This document shows positions 57,481 through 64,000 of a DNA stretch of 64,000 bases, piece after piece. The stretch covers positions 124,001 to 188,000 of the forward strand of contig NZ_KB894407.1 of the NCBI RefSeq assembly GCF_000374445.1, given 5' to 3'. This stretch comes from Actinokineospora enzanensis DSM 44649. GTDB taxonomy: Bacteria; Actinomycetota; Actinomycetes; Mycobacteriales; Pseudonocardiaceae. The notes under the pieces are model-generated. The model did not search any database. It saw nothing but the letters and a program-made list of their open reading frames with translations, and was not told the DNA's origin. The translations under genes were made by a program, and so were the position numbers. Position 1 is the first letter of the stretch; each line of letters starts with the position of its first letter.

Positions 57481-60400
57481 ATGCGAGTCGGGCGCTTGAT
57501 CATCGCGGTGTCGGCGGCGGTCGTGGTCACGCCGTACGCTTTCCAGTCCTTCCAGGAGGATCGGCACGAGGCTGTCGACCACGGGCACATCGTGGCGACG
57601 GCGGACGCGATGATCGCGACCGCGACGGAGCTGCCGCGCGTGGGCTGGGAGGCGACGGCGACCTCCGAGGAGACGGCGGGGGAGAACGGTCGCGCGGCCA
57701 ACGTCCTTGACGGCGACCCGGCGACGTTCTGGCACAGCACATGGACAACGGCGACACCGCTACCACAGTCCATCACCATTGATACGCGTGCGACGCAACG
57801 AATCTCCGGCCTGGTCTACACACCCCGCCCCGGTGGCGGCAACGGGACCATCGGCCGTTACGAGATCCGGCTCAGCCTGGACGGGGTCACCTACGGGAAC
57901 CCCGTCAGCGCGGGTATCGCCGCCGACGACGCGACCGTGAAGACGTTCAGCTTCGCGGTCGGCGGCGCGCGGTTCGTGCGGCTGACCGCGTCGACGGAGG
58001 CGGGCAACCGCGGATCGTGGGCGAGCGCCGCCGAGATCGGCCTGCTCGGCGACCCGGGCGCGCCCGCACCGGTCGTCCCGCTGCCCCGGACGGGCTGGAC
58101 GGCGACGGCGAGTGACCAGGAGACGGCGCGCGAGGACGGCCGCGCGGCGAACGTGCTCGACGGGAACCCGGCCACCACCTGGCACAGCCGCTATGACGTG
58201 CTTGCAGGCCTGCCGCACCACCTGACACTGGACCTGGGCAAGCCGACCGTCGTGAGTGGACTCACCGACCGGCCGCGGCCGGACGGCACCGGGGGCAACG
58301 GGCGGATCGGCGAGTACCGGATCACCACGTCCACCGACGGGGTCACCTTCGGCGCCCCGATCGGGTCGGGACGGTGGGGCGACGACGCCTCGATCAAGCA
58401 CGCCCTGTTCGCGGGCCCGGTCACCACGCGCTACCTGCGGCTGACGGCGTTGACGGAGGCGGGAAACCGGGGGCCGTGGACGAGCGCGGCGGAGATCGAG
58501 CTGCTCGGACCACCCGCGAAGAACGATCCGCCGTTGCCGCGCACCGGGTGGACCGCTTCCGCCTCTACCGCTGAACCCGGTTACCCCGCCAGCGCCGTGC
58601 TGGACAACCGACTCGGGACGTATTGGCGCAGTGCGGGAACGACAGCCGCACCACACACACTCACGCTCGACCTGCAACGCGCGCAGCGCTTGTCGGCGCT
58701 GGTAGTCGTGCCTCGTTCGGACAGCGCTGACGGGCGGACAGGGCAGTACTCGATTTCCCTGAGCAGCAACGGCTCGACGTTCGATGCCCCTGTCGCGCAG
58801 GGGACCTGGGTGGACGACGGGACGCCCAAGACCGCGCTGTTCACCGGCAACGCGCGATACGTGCGGATCACCTCCACGAGCGAGGCCGGTAACCGAGTGC
58901 CGTGGCACGCGGCGGCCGAGGTATTCGCCTACGGCCCGTCGGGCGCACCCGGCCCCGTCGCCCCGCTCGACCGCGCGGGCTGGGTGGCGACCGCGAGCGA
59001 CGAGGAGACCGTTGGCGAGAATGGTCGCGCGGCGAACGTCCTGGACGGCGACGACCGCACGATCTGGCACTCGAAGTACTCCGCGCCGACCGCGCCACTA
59101 CCGCACTGGATCACCCTGGACATGCGCGCGGCACGCACGGTCGCCGGGGTTTCCGTGCGGCCGCGTGGAGACGTGGGCAACGGCAACATCGGTCAATACC
59201 GGATTCAGACCAGTTCGGACGGTGTCACCTTCGGTGCGCCGGTGGTCGAGGGTTCGTGGCCGGACAGCTCCAACGTGCAGACAGCGCTGTTGGATTCCAC
59301 TGTGTCCACCAGGTACGTGCGCATCACCGCGCTGACCGAGGCGGGCGGACGCGGACCGTGGACGACGGCGGCCGAGATCAACGTGCTGACCCCGTCGTCG
59401 GCACCGGACGCGAGCGCGCTCGGCTCGTGGAGCCCGATGGTCGGCTTCCCGATCGTGCCGGTCGCGTCCGCGCTGCTGCCGAACAACAAGCTGCTCACCT
59501 GGTCCGCCTACGCCCCGGACACCTTCGGCGGGAGCAATGGCTACACCCAGACCGCCATCTACGACCTGACCACCGGCCAGGTCACCCAGCGCCGCATCGA
59601 CAACACCGGCCACGACATGTTCTGCCCCGGCACGTCCACCCTGCCCGACGGCCGCGTGCTGGTCACGGGCGGCAGCAACGCCGACAAGGCCAGCATCTAC
59701 AACCCGTTCACCGACACCTGGACCGCCGCCGCGCCGATGGGCAAACCCCGCGGCTACCAGGGGCAGACCACCCTGGCCTCGGGCGAGGCATTCACCGTCG
59801 GCGGCTCCTGGAGCGGCGACCGCGGCGGCAAGTCGGCCGAGGTCTATTCGCCCGCCACCAACACCTGGCGCACCCTCACCGGCGTCCCGGCCGACCCACT
59901 GGTCACCGCCGACCCGCAAGGCGTCTACCGCGCCGACAACCACGCGTGGCTGTTCGCCTACACCGGAAACCGCGTCTTCCACGCGGGCCCGAGCAAGGCC
60001 ATGCACTGGATCTCGGTGACCGGCAACGGTTCGATAGCCGACGCGGGCCTGCGCGGCGACAGCGCGGACGCCATGAACGGCAACGCGGTCATGTACGACA
60101 CCGGCAAGATCCTGACCGTCGGCGGCGCCACCGCCTACCAGGACGTCGACGCCACCAACCGCGCCTACACCGTCGACATCACCGGCCCGTCACCCATCGT
60201 CCGCCGCGTCGGCGACATGGCCGCACCCCGCGCGTTCGCCAACAGCGTCGCCCTGCCGGATGGGAACGTCGTGGTCATCGGCGGCCAACGCCACCCGGTC
60301 CCGTTCAGCGACCAGACCGCGGTCCTCACCCCGGAGCTCTGGAACCCCGCCACCGGCAACTTCACCCCACTGGCCACGGTCGCCGTCCCCCGCACCTACC

Positions 60401-60828
60401 ACAGCGTCGCCAACCTCCTCCCCGACGGAAGGGTCTTCTCCGGCGGCGGTGGTCTGTGCGGCACCTGCGCCACGAACCACTTCGACGGCCAGATCCTCAC
60501 CCCGCCGTATCTGCTCAACCCCGACGGCTCCGCGAAGGCCCGTCCGTCGATCACCACGGCCCCGACCACAGCGGCCCTGGGCGCCTCGATCCAGGTGACG
60601 ACCGACCGGCCGGTGACCCGCTTCGCGCTGATCCGCACCAGCTCGGCGACCCACTCGGTGGACAATGACCAGCGCCGCATCCCACTGACACCGACACTGG
60701 TCTCGGGCACCACCTATCGCCTGACCATCCCGTCCGATCCCGGCATCGCACTCCGCGGCCACTACCTGCTTTTCGCCCTGGACGGCAACGGCGTCCCCAG
60801 CACCGCCCCCACCATCAAGATCGGCTGA
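57481..60828 (+). CDS. Galactose-oxidase-type copper radical oxidase with four F5/8C domains
   Basis: A 1115-residue exported protein. An N-terminal hydrophobic segment is followed by four F5/8 type C (CBM32-like) domains (about 44-200, 200-345, 345-485, 490-640). Each has 'GWTATASDQE', 'NVLDGDPATFWHS' and 'RYVRLTALTEAGNRGPW'-style blocks. The catalytic part (about 645-1115) has a Kelch-like galactose oxidase propeller and a C-terminal DUF1929-type domain. The full radical-copper site can be placed: Cys715 in 'DMFCPGTS' and Tyr759 in 'RGYQGQ' (thioether pair), Tyr973-His974 in 'RTYHSVANLLPDGRV', and His1058 in 'THSVDNDQRRIPL'. It should oxidise primary alcohols of glycans to aldehydes with release of peroxide. 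Confidence 0.9.
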   Translation: MRVGRLIIAVSAAVVVTPYAFQSFQEDRHEAVDHGHIVATADAMIATATELPRVGWEATATSEETAGENGRAANVLDGDPATFWHSTWTTATPLPQSITIDTRATQRISGLVYTPRPGGGNGTIGRYEIRLSLDGVTYGNPVSAGIAADDATVKTFSFAVGGARFVRLTASTEAGNRGSWASAAEIGLLGDPGAPAPVVPLPRTGWTATASDQETAREDGRAANVLDGNPATTWHSRYDVLAGLPHHLTLDLGKPTVVSGLTDRPRPDGTGGNGRIGEYRITTSTDGVTFGAPIGSGRWGDDASIKHALFAGPVTTRYLRLTALTEAGNRGPWTSAAEIELLGPPAKNDPPLPRTGWTASASTAEPGYPASAVLDNRLGTYWRSAGTTAAPHTLTLDLQRAQRLSALVVVPRSDSADGRTGQYSISLSSNGSTFDAPVAQGTWVDDGTPKTALFTGNARYVRITSTSEAGNRVPWHAAAEVFAYGPSGAPGPVAPLDRAGWVATASDEETVGENGRAANVLDGDDRTIWHSKYSAPTAPLPHWITLDMRAARTVAGVSVRPRGDVGNGNIGQYRIQTSSDGVTFGAPVVEGSWPDSSNVQTALLDSTVSTRYVRITALTEAGGRGPWTTAAEINVLTPSSAPDASALGSWSPMVGFPIVPVASALLPNNKLLTWSAYAPDTFGGSNGYTQTAIYDLTTGQVTQRRIDNTGHDMFCPGTSTLPDGRVLVTGGSNADKASIYNPFTDTWTAAAPMGKPRGYQGQTTLASGEAFTVGGSWSGDRGGKSAEVYSPATNTWRTLTGVPADPLVTADPQGVYRADNHAWLFAYTGNRVFHAGPSKAMHWISVTGNGSIADAGLRGDSADAMNGNAVMYDTGKILTVGGATAYQDVDATNRAYTVDITGPSPIVRRVGDMAAPRAFANSVALPDGNVVVIGGQRHPVPFSDQTAVLTPELWNPATGNFTPLATVAVPRTYHSVANLLPDGRVFSGGGGLCGTCATNHFDGQILTPPYLLNPDGSAKARPSITTAPTTAALGASIQVTTDRPVTRFALIRTSSATHSVDNDQRRIPLTPTLVSGTTYRLTIPSDPGIALRGHYLLFALDGNGVPSTAPTIKIG

Positions 60829-61176
60829 GCTGCGCAGACGGCCCTTCGCGGCCGAGTACGACACCGCAGGCCCCCGACCCGCCATCCGTGGACGGCACTC
60901 GCCAGTAAATCAACTATCCGGATAGCAAATCAAAGAGCGATGCCCCACGCACGCTGGCAAATCCCAAACCTGTGTCGCAACTTTCACTAGCTACTATCAA
61001 GATAACCGATGGCACCCGGCACCGATCAGGTGAGACGACCACGCAGCGTCCCTGTCCAGGAAGAACAGCCCCGACCACGAGGGGCCACCCGGGTGAAGAG
61101 CCGGAACACCGGATGGCGCGCCGACCCGAACGACTAGGATGGCTCGCGCTGTTCGTTGGTCTGACGAGAGGTTGCC
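60829..61176. other. Intergenic region upstream of htpG
   Basis: About 350 bp with no coding frame. It is locally AT-rich and contains a perfect 12-bp palindrome CTATCCGGATAG (60914-60925) that could be a regulatory site. GAGAGG before 61177 is the htpG ribosome-binding site. No HSE- or CIRCE-like element was recognised. Confidence 0.5.
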
Positions 61177-63057
61177 GTGACCGGGAAAGTGGAGACGCTC
61201 GAATTCCAGTCCGAGGCGCGCCAGCTGTTGCAGTTGATGATCCATTCGATCTACTCGAACAAGGACACCTTCCTGCGCGAGCTGGTCTCCAACGCCTCGG
61301 ACGCGTTGGACAAGGTCCGCCTGGAGGCGTTCCGGGACAAGGAGCTGGCGGTCGACACAGACGACCTGCACATCTCCTTGGAGATCGACAGGGAGAACCG
61401 CGCGCTGACCGTGCGGGACAACGGCATCGGCATGAGCCGCGACGACGTGGTGTCGCTGATCGGCACGATCGCCAAGTCCGGCACCGCCGAGTTCCTGCGC
61501 AAGCTCAAGGAGAGCCAGGACGCGGCGGGCGCGCAGGACCTGATCGGGCAGTTCGGCGTCGGTTTCTACGCCAGCTTCATGGTCGCCGACAAGGTCACCC
61601 TGGTGACCCGGCGCGCGGGCGAGACCGGCGGCACCCGCTGGGAGTCGGCCGGTGCGGGCACCTACACGATCGAGGACGTGGCCGAGGCCCCGCAGGGCAC
61701 GGCGGTCACGCTGCACCTGAAGGCCGAGGACGCCGAGGAGCACCTCTACGACTACGCCTCGCGGGCGAAGGTCGTGGAGATCGTGCGCCGCTACTCCGAC
61801 TTCATCACCTGGCCGATCCGGGTCGAGCCCGAGGGCGGCGGCGAGCCGGAGACGGTCAACTCGCGTAAGGCGCTGTGGGCGCGGCCGCAGAGCGAGGTGT
61901 CGGAGGACGAGTACACCGAGTTCTACAAGCACGTCAGTCACGACTGGACGGCTCCGTTGGAGACCATCCGGCTCGCGGCCGAGGGCACGTTCGAGTACCA
62001 GGCGCTGCTGTTCATCCCGGAGCGCGCGCCGTTCGACCTGTACATGCGCGACCGCAAGCGCGGTGTCCAGCTCTACGTCAAGCGCGTGTTCATCATGGAC
62101 GACTGCGAAGAGCTGATGCCGGAGTACCTGCGCTTCGTCAAGGGTGTGGTGGACGCACAGGACCTCTCGCTCAACGTCTCGCGCGAGATCCTGCAGCGCG
62201 ACCGGCAGATCGAGCTGATGCGCAGGCGCCTGGTGAAGAAGGTGCTGTCCACGGTCAAGTCGATGCGGGCGGACCGGCCGGAGAAGTACGAGACGTTCTG
62301 GTCGGAGTTCGGCCGCGCGGTCAAGGAGGGCCTGCTCGACGACACCGACAACCGCGACGCCATCCTGGACATCACCGCGCTGTCGTCCACGCACGACGCG
62401 GAGAAGTCGACCACGCTGGGGGAGTACGTCTCCCGGATGAAGGACGGCCAGGACGCGATCTACTACATGACCGGCGAGACCCGCTCGGCCCTGGAGAACT
62501 CCCCGCACCTGGAGGCGTTCCGGGCCAAGGGGTACGAGGTGCTGCTGCTGACCGACCCGATCGACGAGATGTGGGTCGGCTCGATCCCGGAGTTCGACGG
62601 CAGGAAGCTCCAGTCCGTGGCCAAGGGCCAGGTCGACCTGGACTCCGAGGAGGACAAGGCGGAGGCCCGCCTGCGCGAGGAGGAGTTCGCGCCGCTGCTG
62701 GGCTGGCTGGGCGAGCAGCTCGGCGAGGACGTCAAGGAGGTCCGCCTGTCCTCGCGGCTGACCACCTCCCCGGCCTGCGTCGTCGGCGACACCTTCGACA
62801 TCACCCCGAACCTGGAGAAGATGTACCGGGCGATGGGCCAGGAGGTCCCCAAGATCAAGCGCGTGCTGGAGCTGAACCCGACGCACCCGCTGGTCACGGC
62901 CCTGCGCGCGGCGCACGCCGAGCAGCAGGAGCATGCGGACCTGGCGGACTCGGCCGAGCTGATCTACGGCATGGCGATCCTGGCCGAGGGCGGCGACCTG
63001 ACCGACCCGACCAAGTTCGTCAAGCTGCTGGCGGGCAGGCTGGAGAAGGCGTTGTAA
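61177..63057 (+). CDS. htpG: Molecular chaperone HtpG (bacterial Hsp90)
   Basis: A 626-residue Hsp90 homologue. It has the GHKL ATPase domain ('ELVSNASDALDK', 'VRDNGIGM', 'IGTIAKSGT', 'GQFGVGFYASFMVAD'), a middle domain with the catalytic Arg region ('LSLNVSREILQRDRQI') and a C-terminal dimerisation domain. The length matches other actinobacterial HtpG proteins. It assists folding and maturation of client proteins. The GTG start has GAGAGG at proper distance. It forms a single-gene unit ending in a terminator at 63075. Confidence 0.96.
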   Translation: MTGKVETLEFQSEARQLLQLMIHSIYSNKDTFLRELVSNASDALDKVRLEAFRDKELAVDTDDLHISLEIDRENRALTVRDNGIGMSRDDVVSLIGTIAKSGTAEFLRKLKESQDAAGAQDLIGQFGVGFYASFMVADKVTLVTRRAGETGGTRWESAGAGTYTIEDVAEAPQGTAVTLHLKAEDAEEHLYDYASRAKVVEIVRRYSDFITWPIRVEPEGGGEPETVNSRKALWARPQSEVSEDEYTEFYKHVSHDWTAPLETIRLAAEGTFEYQALLFIPERAPFDLYMRDRKRGVQLYVKRVFIMDDCEELMPEYLRFVKGVVDAQDLSLNVSREILQRDRQIELMRRRLVKKVLSTVKSMRADRPEKYETFWSEFGRAVKEGLLDDTDNRDAILDITALSSTHDAEKSTTLGEYVSRMKDGQDAIYYMTGETRSALENSPHLEAFRAKGYEVLLLTDPIDEMWVGSIPEFDGRKLQSVAKGQVDLDSEEDKAEARLREEEFAPLLGWLGEQLGEDVKEVRLSSRLTTSPACVVGDTFDITPNLEKMYRAMGQEVPKIKRVLELNPTHPLVTALRAAHAEQQEHADLADSAELIYGMAILAEGGDLTDPTKFVKLLAGRLEKAL

Positions 63058-63074
63058 GGCCAGTGGGTCGTACC

Positions 63075-63110
63075 GGGAAGCCGGATCCGCCGACGCGGGT
63101 CCGGCTTCCC
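63075..63110. terminator. Terminator between htpG and marR
   Basis: GGGAAGCCGGA (63075-63085) pairs with TCCGGCTTCCC (63100-63110), an 11-bp perfect stem. It lies between convergent genes. Confidence 0.75.
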
Positions 63111-63111
63111 G

Positions 63112-63534
63112 CTATTCCGGCGTGGGCCGGGCGAGGTCGATGACCTGCGGCCGCTCGCGGAAGTGGTCCGCCAGCACGGTCAGCCGGGTCCGACTCGCCT
63201 CCCGGTGCCGCTGCCTGCCCGCGTCGGTGGCCAGCACGTCGACGATCCGCCGGTCGAACTCGCAGAGCTTCCGCTCGACCAGCCCGTCCCGCTCCAGCCG
63301 GGCGACCGTGCGGGACAGCGCGCTCTGGCTCAGGTACATGTCGCAGGCGAGGTCTTTCATCGGCCGGTACTCGGCGCCGCCGTCGATGAGCCGGTCGAGG
63401 GTCTCGAACTCGTTCATGTTGAGCCCGTGCGCGGCCTGTAACGCCTGGTCGAGCTTGCAGGCGACCCCGTTGTATGTCTGCAGCAGCGCCTTCCACGAGG
63501 CGATCACGCCCACGTCGTCCAGCCCCGCCGTCAT
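63112..63534 (-). CDS. MarR family transcriptional regulator
   Basis: A 140-residue MarR protein ('LNMNEFETLDRLIDGG', recognition helix 'LSQSALSRTVARLERDGLVER', wing 'CEFDRRIVDVLATDAGR'). The wing Cys could be a redox sensor in principle. The start at 63534 gives the usual N-terminus; upstream in-frame starts would run into the operator. A long inverted repeat lies 38 bp upstream. The divergent side has a consensus promoter but no gene, so the only clear target is the repressor itself and a short transcript. Confidence 0.85.
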   Translation of the reverse strand: MTAGLDDVGVIASWKALLQTYNGVACKLDQALQAAHGLNMNEFETLDRLIDGGAEYRPMKDLACDMYLSQSALSRTVARLERDGLVERKLCEFDRRIVDVLATDAGRQRHREASRTRLTVLADHFRERPQVIDLARPTPE

Positions 63535-63571
63535 ATCGCGACGATAGCACGGCGACGTCCCCCTATGTCTT

Positions 63572-63599
63572 GACAAATGATGCTTTGACATCGTTTGTC
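63572..63599. promoter_or_regulatory. Probable MarR operator
   Basis: GACAAATGATG and CATCGTTTGTC form an inverted repeat (10 of 11 positions symmetric) around 6 bases. It overlaps the TTGACA of a rightward promoter. Confidence 0.65.
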
Positions 63600-63611
63600 C
63601 TGGCATATAAT
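63585..63611 (+). promoter_or_regulatory. Near-consensus rightward promoter
   Basis: TTGACA (63585-63590) and TATAAT (63606-63611) are separated by 15 bp, shorter than optimal. Such a consensus pair is rare in this GC-rich DNA. It faces away from marR and no coding gene follows on that strand. Confidence 0.55.
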
Positions 63612-63616
63612 CTGCG

Positions 63617-63755
63617 GTCGGTGGTTGACGAACCCGACGGTCTTTCGGTCATGTCCGTCTTCCGGTCATGTCCGGCCGCGTGAGCGTGCCTGGGGGTCTG
63701 CCGGACATGACGCGGCCCCGGGGGCACATGCCCCGCGCCCCCGGGGCCGCGTCAT
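63617..63755 (+). ncRNA. Putative small RNA or attenuated leader
   Basis: A transcript from the 63585 promoter would end at the 63707-63755 hairpin, about 140 nt long. It contains a doubled CGGTCATGTCCG element (63646 and 63663), a 10-codon frame (63651-63683), and a segment 63701-63711 that can pair with 63665-63675 instead of joining the terminator stem. No known RNA family was recognised. Confidence 0.35.
63707..63755. terminator. Very strong terminator hairpin
   Basis: A perfect 19-bp stem pairs 63707-63725 (ATGACGCGGCCCCGGGGGC) with 63737-63755 and has an 11-nt loop. It can serve both the rightward transcript and the convergent LuxR-type gene. Confidence 0.8.
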
Positions 63756-63804
63756 CCCGCCGTCGTCCGATGAATCGGGAGATCGAGGCCGCGGGGGCCG
63801 GAGG

Positions 63805-64000
63805 TCAGAGCCAGCCGCGGGATTCGGCGAGGAGGGCGGCCTCGGCGCGGGTGCGGGCGCCGGTTTTGCCGATCGCCGAGGACAGGTGGTTGCGGACCGT
63901 CCCCTCGGACAGGTGCAGCGTCCTGGCGACATCGGCCACGGTGCCGCCGTCCCGGGCGGTGGCGAGTACCTCGCGTTCCCGGTCGGTCAGCGGGCTGGCG
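63805..64000 (-). CDS. LuxR/NarL-type response regulator, C-terminal part
   Basis: Only the last 64 or so codons are in the window. They encode a complete LuxR helix-turn-helix ('LTDREREVLATARDGGTVADVAR', 'LSEGTVRNHLSSAIGKTGA') and a short tail ending in 'AESRGWL'. The style is that of DesR/LiaR-like response regulators. The N-terminal receiver lies outside the window. It is convergent with the putative small RNA and ends 49 bp from the strong terminator. Confidence 0.85.
   Translation of the reverse strand, partial: ASPLTDREREVLATARDGGTVADVARTLHLSEGTVRNHLSSAIGKTGARTRAEAALLAESRGWL

Noticed and set aside
55002-57779. Minus-strand frame of 925 codons opposite the MFS and VCBS genes
   Set aside because: It is Gly/Arg/His-rich shadow sequence across two well-supported plus-strand genes.
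60997-62934. Minus-strand frame opposite htpG
   Set aside because: HtpG is unmistakable on the plus strand; the other frame is low-complexity.
63570-63575. Another TTGACA upstream of the orphan promoter
   Set aside because: No -10 element lies 16-18 bp downstream of it; the sequence is explained as part of the inverted-repeat operator.
1-64000. tRNA, rRNA, CRISPR arrays, insertion sequences, integrase or phage genes
   Set aside because: No cloverleaf-like tRNA arms with CCA context, rRNA signatures, spaced direct repeats or transposase/integrase motifs were seen. The polyketide cluster therefore shows no visible mobile-element border.

Overview
The window is very GC-rich with strong third-position GC bias, many GTG starts and 4-bp ATGA/GTGA gene overlaps. 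It carries a pknG operon, SARP regulation, a type II polyketide cluster and large secreted proteins. This fits a filamentous actinomycete, most likely of the Pseudonocardiales (Saccharothrix/Actinokineospora/Lentzea-like); the genus is inference.

Layout. 1-3.4 kb: a 5'-truncated hypothetical gene, a DUF6886-type gene, an L-asparaginase and a PadR repressor divergent from a small membrane protein. 3.4-10 kb: a giant secreted ExeM-like nuclease and a secreted ricin-type lectin. 10-13.6 kb: a biotin locus (bioN, an avidin homologue, bioY, bioM, and divergent bioB). 13.9-21.4 kb: an operon built around a PknG-like kinase (degenerate protease/NTPase, pknG, VWA protein, GlnX-like membrane protein, solute-binding lipoprotein). 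21.5-23.4 kb: a three-gene operon of an RHH-Clp protein, a small membrane protein and a degenerate asparaginase-like protein.

23.5-48.6 kb: a type II (aromatic) polyketide gene cluster. Its core follows the tetracenomycin order: TcmI-type cyclase, TcmJ-type cupin, KS-alpha, KS-beta/CLF, ACP, TcmN-type aromatase, then two O-methyltransferases. A true KSIII, a Ser-type KSIII-like protein (DpsC-like) and a discrete acyltransferase (DpsD-like) suggest a non-acetate starter. Oxidation would come from two ABM monooxygenases and a DUF1772 anthrone-oxygenase-like protein. Tailoring genes are two glycosyltransferases, a deoxysugar C-methyltransferase, a MycE/ElmMI-type sugar O-methyltransferase, two NDP-sugar reductases, a sulfotransferase and an APS kinase that could supply PAPS. 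The predicted product is therefore a methylated, glycosylated and probably sulfated aromatic polyketide. A SARP activator lies inside the cluster. Six intergenic sites carry 11-bp-period TCGAG repeats exactly 8 bp from a -10-like hexamer, so the SARP regulon can be read from the DNA. A MarR gene with its own operator, repeated in front of a membrane protein gene, may form a resistance or response module.

48.6-61 kb: a secreted penicillin-acylase-family hydrolase, a TetR regulator, a PhoD-type phosphatase with a secreted repeat protein, an MFS transporter, a VCBS-repeat protein and a galactose-oxidase-type copper radical enzyme with four F5/8 domains. 61-64 kb: htpG, a MarR regulator whose operator faces an orphan promoter and a strong terminator (possible small RNA), and the C-terminus of a LuxR-type response regulator at the right edge. 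No tRNA, rRNA, CRISPR array or insertion sequence was recognised.
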